A DNA stretch of 64,000 nucleotides from CBDFGE01 sp965247055. Lineage in GTDB: Bacteria; Chloroflexota; Dehalococcoidia; Lucifugimonadales; JAGWBF01. Shown piece after piece: positions 1 to 8,026 of this stretch. Where the stretch lies: positions 62,001-126,000 of the forward strand of contig CBDFGE010000003.1 in the NCBI GenBank assembly GCA_965247055.1. Reading direction: 5' to 3'. The notes under the pieces were generated by a model, which saw nothing but the letters and a program-made list of their open reading frames with translations, was not told the DNA's origin and did not search any database. A program made the translations under genes and the position numbers. How positions within the stretch are numbered: the stretch's first letter is position 1; every line of letters begins with the position of its first letter.

Positions 1-286
1 CGAACTCACCAGGGTGGAGGATGAACGGCACGTCGCCAACGATCTCCACCGGCTCGGTAAGGCCTTCCTGGGAGTGGCGTATGTCGATATAGGGGCGCCG
101 GTCGTTCCGGAACACCAGCACCTTCTTATCCAGACGTATGTCCACGCTGGCGGGCTGTATGCACGAGTCGTCCAGGGGCTCGATGCGTATTCGACCCTTT
201 GCCAGTTCCTCGCGGATGGACCTGTCGCTCAATACCACTCGATCTACTCCTGCCTCCCCGAGCTCGCCGGGCTGTTCCTGCGACAT
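1..286 (-). CDS. dcd: dCTP deaminase, N-terminal part (runs off left edge)
   Basis: The reverse strand from an ATG at 286 is open to the window edge and gives 95 residues of a dCTP deaminase. This enzyme converts dCTP to dUTP (or dUMP in the bifunctional form) for thymidylate synthesis in the cytosol. The family N-terminal pattern is clear: LSDRSIREELAKGRI, then IEPLDDSCIQPASVDIRL, then a PYID segment and PFILHPGEF. The catalytic half lies outside the window, so the mono- and bifunctional forms cannot be told apart. It is separated from the upstream SIMPL gene by a hairpin. Confidence 0.9.
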   Translation of the reverse strand, partial: MSQEQPGELGEAGVDRVVLSDRSIREELAKGRIRIEPLDDSCIQPASVDIRLDKKVLVFRNDRRPYIDIRHSQEGLTEPVEIVGDVPFILHPGEF

Positions 287-333
287 TTATCTCGGGAATC
301 GGGCTGGGGTCGACTCCATTGTATGGGACATGG

Positions 334-364
334 GGAGGCCCCGGCAAGGGGAGCCGGGGCCTCC
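334..364. terminator. Hairpin between the SIMPL gene and dcd
   Basis: A perfect 12-bp inverted repeat, GGAGGCCCCGGC with a 7-base loop and GCCGGGGCCTCC, lies just after the stop of the SIMPL gene (390) on the minus strand. No T-run follows on that strand, so it is either a weak terminator or a stabilising 3' hairpin. Confidence 0.5.
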
Positions 365-389
365 GCGCAGGGCCCGCCCGAGGGGCCTA

Positions 390-1307
390 TTACTCAGCGA
401 TGGAGAAGACGCCCTGGATCGTTATACTCACGTTCAGCTCCCCCGCCATGATGGGAGTTGCGGCCTCGTTGTCGAACGACAGTGCCCTCGCGGCCATGGC
501 GTTCTGCACGATGGGCGCGGCACCCCCGCTTTCGCTCAAAAACACCGGCCTGCCTAGCGTGACCCCGGTGAGGTCGGCGAACTGCTGGGCCTTCTCCATG
601 AGGGCCTGGACCGCCCTCTCTCGGGCCTGTACTTCCAGGAGCGCCGTGTCCTCCACGGAGAAGTTTATCCCTTGCACCCTCACCAGGTCGCCCCCGGCCG
701 CGGCCACCTCATCGACGATGAGACCCACGCTGTCGATGTCTCTTATTCTCACCGACACCTGGTTGCTGACCCTGTACCCGACTAACTCCACCTCCCTCGT
801 CCTATCGTTCCACATCTCCTCGGGGGATATGTTAAAGAACCGGGTCTGTATGACTGCGTCCAGGATTCCCCTGGCCCTCAGCGTGCCAACTATCTGGTCC
901 ATCGCCTGGGCCGCCTGGCTGCGCGCCTCCTGCACCGTGGGAGCTTTGGCCTCTACCCCGGCGCTTAGTATCGCCAGGTCAGGCGTGACCTCCACCACCC
1001 CCTGGGCCGTCACCCAGATACCGACCTGCTGGCTGCCACCATACTGTATGGCGGGAAGGGGCACCGGTAGGCCGGCGCCCGCCGGGGAGAGCCGGGAGTC
1101 TGTCAGGCCGGGCACGACGGCTCCGGGGACAAACCCCTCCGACGTTTGCCCCGTACCCGCGGCGCCAGGCTGGGAACGGGGCTCCGGCGTAGCCGTTGCC
1201 GCCGTCCCTCCGCAGGCCGCTACCGACACCAGGGCCATCGCCAGACCCAGCACCACCAGGACTGCTGCACTCCTCCTTGTGCGGAACCCTCTAAGAAACC
1301 TTGTCAT
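390..1307 (-). CDS. SIMPL-domain (DUF541) lipoprotein
   Basis: This 305-residue exported protein starts with a basic N-terminus, a hydrophobic stretch (about residues 12-31) and Ala-Cys at 31-32, a lipobox-like cleavage site. A Thr/Pro/Gly-rich linker (about 33-95) precedes the SIMPL/DUF541 domain, recognisable by VTAQGVVEVTPDLAILSAGVEA, a middle block RFFNISPEEMWN and the C-terminal LGRPVFLSESGG. SIMPL proteins are periplasmic or surface-anchored and of uncertain biochemical role. The gene lies directly downstream of the ECF sigma and anti-sigma pair on the same strand (80 bp gap), which suggests a place in that envelope regulon. A second, three-domain SIMPL protein lies at 57111-59396. Confidence 0.85.
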   Translation of the reverse strand: MTRFLRGFRTRRSAAVLVVLGLAMALVSVAACGGTAATATPEPRSQPGAAGTGQTSEGFVPGAVVPGLTDSRLSPAGAGLPVPLPAIQYGGSQQVGIWVTAQGVVEVTPDLAILSAGVEAKAPTVQEARSQAAQAMDQIVGTLRARGILDAVIQTRFFNISPEEMWNDRTREVELVGYRVSNQVSVRIRDIDSVGLIVDEVAAAGGDLVRVQGINFSVEDTALLEVQARERAVQALMEKAQQFADLTGVTLGRPVFLSESGGAAPIVQNAMAARALSFDNEAATPIMAGELNVSITIQGVFSIAE

Positions 1308-1387
1308 GTCTCACCTCCGTTACTCTGCAAGTTGTTGATCTCCGTAGCTTAAGACGTAGGACTCGGAGAAAAAGTTTCCGGCCGACA

Positions 1388-2239
1388 TCACGGAGCGGAT
1401 GGCCTTCGGAGACGCACTACGCGCCAGAGCACGGCCCCCGCCAGCAGCAGAGCCACACCACCCAGCACCCCCTCCAGGACCCGCCAGAGGGTCGCCGGAG
1501 CGCCGTCGCCGGAGGGTTCGGGGGCCGTTGCCCGCTCGTCGGCGGGGGTGGGCTCGACAATTGGCGGAGCGCCCACCTCGCCTTCGGAAAGCCGTTCCTG
1601 CGGAGGAGGCGCCGCCTGCTGCAAGACGGTGTCGGGCACGGACGTCTCTGCCCCCTTGGGGGAGACGTCCGGGGTTGTGTCTGCGGCAGCCACTTCCAGT
1701 GAGTCGCGGAGGGGAAGTCCGCCGGGGGTAGCGACGCCCGCGGCGGCCATGGTGGTGGGAAGCGTGTCCGTCACGGCCGCCGACGGCTCCTGGGTGGCCA
1801 GGCCGGCGGCCTGCGCCTCCTGGACCGTCTCGGAAGAGCCGGCCTCCGGCAGCGTGGCCTCCAGGGCCCCGTCGGGTACCACAGGGCGGGACGCTTCCTG
1901 GTCCAGGAGACCGCTCAGGTCCGCCGAGACCAGCAGGGCGAGAAACAGGACGGCCACCGAGGCCGCAGCCCCGTAGGCCCAGGCCGGAACCCTGATCCCC
2001 AGCGGCGGAGCCAGAGCCGGCCCCTCTTGGAGGGTGTAGGTGCGGCGTGGGGTAAGGCTGGGCACTCTTCTTACGAGGCCCACGGCGTACTCCAGGGACG
2101 CCAGCTCTTCCCTGCAATGGTCGCAAGTCCCAAGGTGTAGCTCGGCCCTGCGCCGGCCACTTTCCGGGAGGCGTCCGTCCAGGTACTCGGACAGGGTCTC
2201 CAGGCTTATATGCTCCCTTTTTCGCCTAACGAACCACAT
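1388..2239 (-). CDS. Membrane anti-sigma factor with zinc-finger (ZAS-like) domain
   Basis: The 283-residue protein begins with a short cytosolic domain holding the anti-sigma zinc motif HxxxCxxC (His35, Cys39, Cys42). A transmembrane helix follows (about 84-106), then a long Ala/Pro/Thr/Glu-rich extracytoplasmic region and a second hydrophobic helix near the C-terminus (about 253-276). It starts 4 bases after the stop of the ECF sigma gene, the usual coupled arrangement. It should hold the sigma factor inactive at the membrane until an external signal triggers its release. The second C-terminal helix is less usual for this family and would place the C-terminus inside the cell. Confidence 0.8.
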   Translation of the reverse strand: MWFVRRKREHISLETLSEYLDGRLPESGRRRAELHLGTCDHCREELASLEYAVGLVRRVPSLTPRRTYTLQEGPALAPPLGIRVPAWAYGAAASVAVLFLALLVSADLSGLLDQEASRPVVPDGALEATLPEAGSSETVQEAQAAGLATQEPSAAVTDTLPTTMAAAGVATPGGLPLRDSLEVAAADTTPDVSPKGAETSVPDTVLQQAAPPPQERLSEGEVGAPPIVEPTPADERATAPEPSGDGAPATLWRVLEGVLGGVALLLAGAVLWRVVRLRRPSAP

Positions 2240-2243
2240 ATCT

Positions 2244-2924
2244 CTATCTATCTTGACGGAACTGGCGGGGCAGAAATTTCCGGTATCTTTGCAGGTAGTC
2301 CCGGACAGCGGCGCGGCCGCGGGCCAGGCGGGACCGGACCGTACCCACTGAGGAATTCATTATCTGGGCGGCCTCTTCGTAAGAGAAGCCCTGGACGTCC
2401 ACCAGCGCAACGGCCAGGCGACGCTCCCCGGGCAGAGACTGGAGCGCCTCCTGAATAGCCCTCCCCAGCTCGCGGCGAAGGGCGTACTCTTCCGGGGACT
2501 CCTCGGAAGACGGGGGATCGATGGGTGGCGGCTGGGGCGATTCGGGGTCCAGAGGAGGGAACTCCAGGGGTATGCTGGGGCGTGCCTTTCTGGCCCGGAG
2601 CATGTCCCGGCAGCCGTTGGCGACGATTCTCATGAGCCACGCCCGCAGGTTGTCTCCCCGGAAGCTGGCGAAAGCCCTGTATCCGGAGAGGAGGGCCTCC
2701 TGGGTCGCGTCCTCGGCCATCGCCCAGTCGTCCAGCATCTGGCGGGCGAGGTTGTAGGCCTGGGTCTGGTAGGTCTCGATAATGCAGTTGTAGCAGTGGC
2801 TCCGCCCGGCCCGGTCTTTCACCGGGAGGGTCGGGTGGCCCTTGCACTGGAACTTGGTCGCTGAAGGCGGTGAGGACAGATTCTCCTCCGCTGGGTCCTT
2901 GGGAGCACCCAAGGACCTACCCAC
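2244..2924 (-). CDS. ECF-type RNA polymerase sigma factor
   Basis: Region 2 of a sigma-70-family ECF factor is visible in YNLARQMLDDWAMAEDATQEA and FRGDNLRAWLMRIVANGCRD. Region 4 is visible in SLPGERRLAVALVDVQGFSY and IMNSSVGTVRSRLARGR. The long open frame gives 226 residues, but the N-terminal 35 are atypical and a promoter-like element (2927-2955) would place transcription initiation near 2920, inside the first codons. A GTG at 2822 is therefore a possible true start. If the long form is real, its N-terminus has a Cys/His cluster (CKGHP, then HCYNC) that could bind a metal. It is co-transcribed with the anti-sigma gene downstream. Confidence 0.85.
   Translation of the reverse strand: MGRSLGAPKDPAEENLSSPPSATKFQCKGHPTLPVKDRAGRSHCYNCIIETYQTQAYNLARQMLDDWAMAEDATQEALLSGYRAFASFRGDNLRAWLMRIVANGCRDMLRARKARPSIPLEFPPLDPESPQPPPIDPPSSEESPEEYALRRELGRAIQEALQSLPGERRLAVALVDVQGFSYEEAAQIMNSSVGTVRSRLARGRAAVRDYLQRYRKFLPRQFRQDR
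2894..2917. promoter_or_regulatory. Perfect inverted repeat at the sigma gene start
   Basis: GGTCCTTGGG, loop AGCA, CCCAAGGACC: a 10-bp perfect inverted repeat right after the candidate start point of the ECF sigma transcript. It could be an operator or a leader hairpin. No T-run follows on the minus strand, so it is unlikely to be a terminator. Confidence 0.45.
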
Positions 2925-2926
2925 TC

Positions 2927-2955
2927 ATGTTATGGCGAGACCCTTATACCGTCAA
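2927..2955 (-). promoter_or_regulatory. Candidate promoter for the sigma/anti-sigma operon
   Basis: On the minus strand TTGACG (2950-2955) and TAACAT (2927-2932) are 17 bp apart. The -10 matches the consensus only partly. It would start transcription near 2920. Confidence 0.4.
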
Positions 2956-3063
2956 GGCGCCGGGAGGGGGCAGGGACTCAGGACCGGGCGCACCCAAGTG
3001 GGAGCAGCCAGGTCTCTCGCGTGTTGGCCGGCCCCGGTGGGCCGGCGATAACGGCTATTCGCC

Positions 3064-3092
3064 TTGACACGGACGTTACCGCACCGTACAAT
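3064..3092 (+). promoter_or_regulatory. Vegetative promoter for mqnE-mqnA-mqnC
   Basis: TTGACA at 3064-3069 and TACAAT at 3087-3092 with an exact 17-bp spacer form a near-consensus sigma-70-type promoter about 110 bp before the mqnE start. It faces away from the sigma-factor operon. Confidence 0.75.
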
Positions 3093-3204
3093 CCTCCCTA
3101 AGCTTTGGTCGCCGTCGCTCAGGCGCCAACTCGACGGAATACCAGAACCCCAAGACGGCAATTCTTTGTACCCGCATCGGGCCTGAAAGGATGCTTTCGC
3201 ACTC

Positions 3205-4302
3205 ATGGAGCTAGTAGAGGGGATCGCGTTCATGGACAGGGACCTTATACCCGTATGGGAGAAGGTCCTTGACGGGGAGCGCCTCTCCGTGGACGATGGG
3301 GTGCGCCTGTTCGAGAGCCGGGATCTCTCCGCCGTTGGTCGCATGGCGAACCATGTGAAGAGCCAGCGAGAAGGCGACCGGGTGCTTTTCGTGCTGAACC
3401 GGCACCTCAACCCGACCAACATCTGCGTCCTCTCCTGTAGCTTCTGCGACTTCGCCAAAAAAAAGGGGGACCCGGACGCTTACGAGATGAGCATGGAGGA
3501 GATCCTGGGGCACCTGGACGAAGACACCAGGGAGGTACACATGGTGGGGGGCCACCACCCCGACTGGCCCTTCGAGAAGTACGTGGACATAGTCAGGACG
3601 ATCCACGAGAGCTTCCCCAACGTCCAGGTCAAGGCGTTCACCGCGGCGGAGATCGATTACTTCTACCGCCGGTGGAAGGTGACACCCGAGGAGTCCCTCG
3701 CCCGCCTGAAGGAGGCCGGCCTCAGCTCCATGCCTGGAGGCGGAGCAGAGGTCTTCTCGTCCCGGGTGCGAAAGCTGCTTTTCCCCGGCAAGAACGACAC
3801 CAGCAGATGGCTGGACATACACCACCTGGCCCACAACATGGGGATCCGCTCCAACGCCACCCTCCTCTACGGCCATATCGAGACCTACCAGGAGCGGGTG
3901 GAGCACATGCTTCACCTGCGAGAGCTCCAGGACGAGACCGGTGGGTTCCTCGCCTTCATCCCGCTGGAGTACCAAGTGGGGGACACCCACCTGGTCCCCA
4001 GGCAAGCCCCAGCGATAGACGACCTCAAGACCGTGGCGGTCGCCAGGCTGGTGCTGGACAACTTTCCCCACATAAAGGCCTACTGGGTGATGATAGGGGA
4101 GGAGACCGCCTCCATCGCCCTCAACTTTGGGGCCAGCGACATGGACGGCACCATCGGGAAGGAACGGATCGCCCACGCCGCCAAGGCCGCGAGCCCGGCG
4201 GGCCTGGCCAGAGAGCGGATGGTCCAGCTAATCAAGGACGCCCGGAAGGTCCCCGTGGAAAGGGACGCTCTATACAACGTGGTGCACGTTTATGAAAATT
4301 AG
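3205..4302 (+). CDS. mqnE: Aminofutalosine synthase (radical SAM)
   Basis: MqnE is the radical SAM enzyme of the futalosine menaquinone route. It adds the adenosyl radical to the enolpyruvyl product of MqnA to give aminofutalosine. The CX3CX2C cluster motif is at Cys74, Cys78 and Cys81, followed by FCDFAKKKGDPDAY. The LEEAGLSSMPGGGAEV-like segment (KEAGLSSMPGGGAEV) and C-terminal GASDMDGTIGKE are typical of MqnE/MqnC. At 365 residues the length is normal. An ATG at 3232 with a better spaced AGAGGGG is an alternative start. The gene overlaps mqnA by 11 bases, implying translational coupling. MqnC at 5053 is the paralogous next radical SAM step. Confidence 0.92.
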   Translation: MELVEGIAFMDRDLIPVWEKVLDGERLSVDDGVRLFESRDLSAVGRMANHVKSQREGDRVLFVLNRHLNPTNICVLSCSFCDFAKKKGDPDAYEMSMEEILGHLDEDTREVHMVGGHHPDWPFEKYVDIVRTIHESFPNVQVKAFTAAEIDYFYRRWKVTPEESLARLKEAGLSSMPGGGAEVFSSRVRKLLFPGKNDTSRWLDIHHLAHNMGIRSNATLLYGHIETYQERVEHMLHLRELQDETGGFLAFIPLEYQVGDTHLVPRQAPAIDDLKTVAVARLVLDNFPHIKAYWVMIGEETASIALNFGASDMDGTIGKERIAHAAKAASPAGLARERMVQLIKDARKVPVERDALYNVVHVYEN

Positions 4303-5053
4303 GGTAGGGCGTATACCGTTCCTCAACTCGGAGCCCTTCTATTACGAGTTGGTACGGGACGACATAGAGCTCCTGCCCATGGTACCCAGCAAGATGGCCC
4401 AAGCGGCCGACCGTGGGGAGATCGATGCCGGACCCATCCCCCTGGTGGACTGCTTCCGGTTGGAAGACCGGTACACCCAGCTGGGACAGTTCTGCATAGC
4501 GACCCCGGAGAAAGCCAGGAGCGTCCTTCTATACTCCAAGCGCCCCATCCAGGACCTGGATGGGGCGGCGGTGGGAATCACCGATGAGACGTCCACCTCC
4601 AGGCGCCTGCTTCAGGTCCTGTTTGCCTACAGATACGAGGTGAAGCCGGCAACCTACGTGTCGCTAGAGGAGCCCAACGACGCGTTCCTGGTGATAGGGG
4701 ACGAGGCTCTGAGGCGTCGCTACGGCGTCCCTTCCTATCCTTACCGGTACGACCTGGGGGAAGAGTGGCACCGGTGGACCCGGCTCCCCTTCGTGTTTGC
4801 CCTGTGGGTCATCCGCCGGGACATTCAGCCGCGGAGGGCTACCTACCTGGAGAACGTCCTATACTCCTGCGTGGACGAGGGGTTGGAGCATATGTACAAG
4901 ATCGGCCAAATGCGCCAGGACGTAAGAATGAGCCCCAGAGAGATAGTGGAGTACTTCCAGGGGTTCCGCTACTGGGCCGGCGTGGGGGAGAACAAGGCCA
5001 TAGCCCTCTTCAGGGAGTACCTGAATTCCCTCGACGAGGCAGGGGGCCCCTAG
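4292..5053 (+). CDS. mqnA: Chorismate dehydratase
   Basis: MqnA removes water from chorismate to give 3-enolpyruvylbenzoate, the first committed step of futalosine-dependent menaquinone synthesis. The 253-residue protein has the family N-terminus RVGRIPFLNSEPFYYEL, a periplasmic-binding-protein-like fold signature with VPSKMAQAADRGEIDAGPIP, and VGITDETSTSRRLLQVL in the middle. It overlaps mqnE at its start and shares TAGTG with the mqnC start, so the three genes form one tightly coupled operon. Confidence 0.92.
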   Translation: MKIRVGRIPFLNSEPFYYELVRDDIELLPMVPSKMAQAADRGEIDAGPIPLVDCFRLEDRYTQLGQFCIATPEKARSVLLYSKRPIQDLDGAAVGITDETSTSRRLLQVLFAYRYEVKPATYVSLEEPNDAFLVIGDEALRRRYGVPSYPYRYDLGEEWHRWTRLPFVFALWVIRRDIQPRRATYLENVLYSCVDEGLEHMYKIGQMRQDVRMSPREIVEYFQGFRYWAGVGENKAIALFREYLNSLDEAGGP

Positions 5054-6129
5054 TGCTAGAGGGCATACGGGCCAAAGTCTGCGCCGGGGAGCGCATCACC
5101 GGAGAAGAGGGGCTGTTCCTTCTACGGGAAGTAGACCTGCTGGACCTGGCCCCCCTGGCCCAAGAAGTGCGCTTCCGCCATAACCCGGAGCCGGTGGTCA
5201 CCTTCGTCGTGGACACCAACCTCAACTACACCAACGTCTGCGATGCCTACTGCAGCTTCTGCGCCTTCTACCGTACGGAAAGGGACGCCGACGCCTACAC
5301 CCACTCCGTCGACACCGTGATGCAGATGATCGGGGAGGCAACCTCCAGGGGGGTAAGCCGGGTCCTGCTCCAGGGCGGGCTGAACCCCAAACTCCCCTTG
5401 GACTACTACCTCGACCTGGTGAGGGAGACCCGGCGGCGCTTCCCCCAGGTCCACCCCCACTTCTTCTCCGCCCCCGAGATAATGAAGATCTCCCAGGTGT
5501 CCGGCCTATCCGTGCGGGATGTGCTCATCGAGCTCCATAAGGCCGGCCTTCGGACCATACCGGGTGGGGGTTCCGAGGTGCTCTCCAACCGGGTAAAGCA
5601 CAAGATAAGCCGGCTGTTTCCCAAGGGGAAGGTGGACGACTGGACCTTGGTACACCGGGAGGCCCATCGTCTGGGCTACACCACGACGGCCACTATGATG
5701 TACGGCCACCTGGAGCAGGACGAGGACATCATCGAGCACCTGGAGCACGTCAGAGCGCTACAGGACGACACGGGTGGTTTCATCGCCTTTATTCCCTGGA
5801 GCTACAAGTCGGAGAACACGGCCCTGGCCAAAAGGGTCAAGACCTTGGCCGGGCCCAACCGCTACTTGAGGACGATGGCCGTCTCTCGCATCTACCTTGA
5901 CAACTTTCAGCACGTCCAGGCCTCCTGGTTCTCCGAGGGGAAGAAGACGGGACAGGTGGCGCTACATTTCGGGGGAGACGACTTCGGGGGCACCCTGTTC
6001 GACGAGAACGTTATGCAGGAGGCCGGGTTCTACAACCGCACCACCGTCGAAGAGGTGGCTAACATCATCCACGACGCGGGCTTCACTCCCGTCGAGCGCA
6101 CTACCCTCTACGAGATCGTCCGCCACTAG
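5053..6129 (+). CDS. mqnC: Cyclic dehypoxanthinyl futalosine synthase (radical SAM)
   Basis: MqnC cyclises dehypoxanthinyl futalosine, the later radical SAM step of the same menaquinone pathway. The cluster motif is Cys63, Cys67 and Cys70 (NVCDAYCSFCAFYR), counted from a GTG start at 5053 that overlaps the mqnA stop as TAGTG. The frame is open further upstream inside mqnA, but family alignment and coupling support 5053. The product has 358 residues and ends with the GGDDFGGTLFDENVMQEAG block typical of MqnC. mqnD follows convergently 9 bp away. No mqnB (futalosine hydrolase) is in the window. Confidence 0.92.
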   Translation: MLEGIRAKVCAGERITGEEGLFLLREVDLLDLAPLAQEVRFRHNPEPVVTFVVDTNLNYTNVCDAYCSFCAFYRTERDADAYTHSVDTVMQMIGEATSRGVSRVLLQGGLNPKLPLDYYLDLVRETRRRFPQVHPHFFSAPEIMKISQVSGLSVRDVLIELHKAGLRTIPGGGSEVLSNRVKHKISRLFPKGKVDDWTLVHREAHRLGYTTTATMMYGHLEQDEDIIEHLEHVRALQDDTGGFIAFIPWSYKSENTALAKRVKTLAGPNRYLRTMAVSRIYLDNFQHVQASWFSEGKKTGQVALHFGGDDFGGTLFDENVMQEAGFYNRTTVEEVANIIHDAGFTPVERTTLYEIVRH

Positions 6130-6138
6130 TGAGGGGCG

Positions 6139-6981
6139 TTATAATCCCACTACATCCAGGGGTGGAAGCGCGTCTATAATTCCCCGGTCACGGGCCTTCT
6201 GGTACATGGTCTCCAGCGCTCTTCGCCCCTCTGCTCCCATGTTGACGGTATCCTGGTTCACGTACATGCGGACGAACCTGCGGCAGGTGTCCCGGTCTAT
6301 CCCACGGCCGAAGGGCAGGGCGTACTCCACCGCCTCGTCCTCGTGGGATATAGCGTAGCGGATACTCGCCTCGAAGGCCCGGGCCACAGATTCCGCTCCC
6401 TCGTCGCCCAGCCTCCGATGCACGACATCCAGTCCCAGAGGTATGGGAAGCCCCGTGTCCTCGCCCCAGACCTTGCCCAGGTCGAGCACTCTGGCGTATC
6501 CCTCGGCTTCCCAGGTAAGCTGCCCCTCGTGGATGATCACGCCCGCGTCGACCGTGCCGGCCCGGACCGCGTCGCCCACCCGGTCGAAGTCCACGAACAC
6601 CGGCGTAAAGGGTCGCTGGAGATAGATTCGTAGTAAGAGGTACGAGGTGGTGTACTCCCCTGGGACGGCTATCCTCTTACCCTCGAGCCCCTCGGGTGTC
6701 AGGGGCCGCCTGGATATCACGATAGGGCCGTAGTTCCTCCCCACCGAAGAGCCGCAGGCCATGATGCGGTAGCTCTCCGCCACCCGGGGGTAGGAAGCGG
6801 CGGAGATGGCGGTCACCTCCAGCTCTCCCCCGAGGGCACGACGGTTCAACGATTCGATGTCATCGAGCACCTGCTGGACCTCGTAGCCCTCGATGGTCAC
6901 CTTGCCGGTGGCGAAGGCGTAGAACATGAAGGCGTCGTCGGCGTCGGGGCTGTGGCCTATCCTGAGTACGTTCGCTGACAT
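6139..6981 (-). CDS. mqnD: 1,4-dihydroxy-6-naphthoate synthase
   Basis: MqnD converts cyclic dehypoxanthinyl futalosine to 1,4-dihydroxy-6-naphthoate. The 280-residue product begins MSANVLRIGHSPDADDAFMF, the family hallmark, and contains GVIIHEGQLTWEAEGY with the conserved active-site His, and GLPIPLGLDVVHRRLG. A longer reading frame reaches 7659 but overlaps metF on the other strand. The ATG at 6981 matches the family start and lies just downstream of a promoter (7012-7040). It is transcribed towards mqnC on its own promoter instead of with the mqnEAC operon. Confidence 0.92.
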   Translation of the reverse strand: MSANVLRIGHSPDADDAFMFYAFATGKVTIEGYEVQQVLDDIESLNRRALGGELEVTAISAASYPRVAESYRIMACGSSVGRNYGPIVISRRPLTPEGLEGKRIAVPGEYTTSYLLLRIYLQRPFTPVFVDFDRVGDAVRAGTVDAGVIIHEGQLTWEAEGYARVLDLGKVWGEDTGLPIPLGLDVVHRRLGDEGAESVARAFEASIRYAISHEDEAVEYALPFGRGIDRDTCRRFVRMYVNQDTVNMGAEGRRALETMYQKARDRGIIDALPPLDVVGL

Positions 6982-7011
6982 CTGAATCTTTCCTTGAGCT
7001 GTACCGGGACC

Positions 7012-7040
7012 AGTATAGGTGGTGAAAGTGGGAGAGTAAA
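7012..7040 (-). promoter_or_regulatory. Candidate promoter for mqnD
   Basis: On the minus strand TTTACT (7035-7040) and TATACT (7012-7017) are separated by 17 bp, about 30 bp ahead of the mqnD ATG. Confidence 0.55.
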
Positions 7041-7122
7041 GACATGGTCCGAGTGCAGAACCTGGAGACGTGCTAAGATTGTGGCACCGCAGCGCGTGTA
7101 GCGCCGAGAGGAGGCGGTCGAC

Positions 7123-7989
7123 GTGAAGGTCACGGACCGGTGTACAGCCCAGGGCGACCGGCCCATCGTTCTGTGCGATTTCTCCCCGCCGAGGGGGCCC
7201 GATGTCGCCGCGCTGGAGCGGGCGAGGGGCATAGACGCCGATTTCATCTGTGTGGCCTACAACCCCGGCCGGGCCGTCAGGGTGGACTCGGCGATGCTGG
7301 CCTGCTCCATAAAACGGGAAACCGGGAAGGAAGTCGTCTTCAACCTGGCGACCAGGGACATGAACAGGCTGGCGCTCGAGAGTCACCTGTTGGGGGCCCA
7401 GATGCTGGGCCTGGAGAACGTCATAGTTGTCCGGGGGGACGAGTTCACCGAGAGGGACCTTAGCCAGGTCAGGGACGTAAGTGACTTGACGCCCACCGGG
7501 CTGATCAGCGCGATCGACCTCATGAACCAGGGGCAGGACTACAGGGGGCTGAGCCTCAGGGCGGCCACAGACCTCTGCATCGGGGCCTCCATCGACCTGA
7601 GGCGGGGCGTCGAGAAGGAGGCCCGGCTTACCCACCGGAAGGCGTCGTCGGGGGTCCATTTCTTCATCACCCAGCCTGTCTTCAGCACCATCGAGGTCGC
7701 GTCATTCCTGGAGGCCTACGGGCGCCTCTCCGGCGAGGAGCTCTCTCAGCCGGTGTTCTTCGGCCTTCAGGTGCTCAAGAAGGACGGTGTCATCTTCAGC
7801 ACCGTCCCAGAGGAGACGAGGCTGGAGCTGGAGAAGGGGAGGGACGGGGCGGACATAGCCCTGGAGCTCCTCCATGGATTCCTGGAGTACGGCATCAAAA
7901 GGATATATCTCGTGCCGCCTATCCTCAGGGGTGGGGCGCGGGACTACGAGGCGGCCCAGAGGGTCCTGGAGGGCATCCCGGGGCGGTAG
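7123..7989 (+). CDS. Methylenetetrahydrofolate reductase-family protein
   Basis: This 288-residue protein with a GTG start resembles MetF, the FAD enzyme that reduces 5,10-methylene- to 5-methyl-tetrahydrofolate. Supporting stretches are VLCDFSPPRGPDVAALERA near the N-terminus (an EFxPPRG-like substrate site in which the usual Glu is Asp), the NVIVVRGDEF flavin-site block, and GVHFFITQPVFS. No methionine synthase gene is adjacent, so it may act in a C1 pathway such as Wood-Ljungdahl instead of methionine synthesis. It is divergent from mqnD. Confidence 0.8.
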   Translation: MKVTDRCTAQGDRPIVLCDFSPPRGPDVAALERARGIDADFICVAYNPGRAVRVDSAMLACSIKRETGKEVVFNLATRDMNRLALESHLLGAQMLGLENVIVVRGDEFTERDLSQVRDVSDLTPTGLISAIDLMNQGQDYRGLSLRAATDLCIGASIDLRRGVEKEARLTHRKASSGVHFFITQPVFSTIEVASFLEAYGRLSGEELSQPVFFGLQVLKKDGVIFSTVPEETRLELEKGRDGADIALELLHGFLEYGIKRIYLVPPILRGGARDYEAAQRVLEGIPGR

Positions 7990-8026
7990 TCACTCCTTCA
8001 CGCATCCGGGGCCCGGCGATGCGCCA

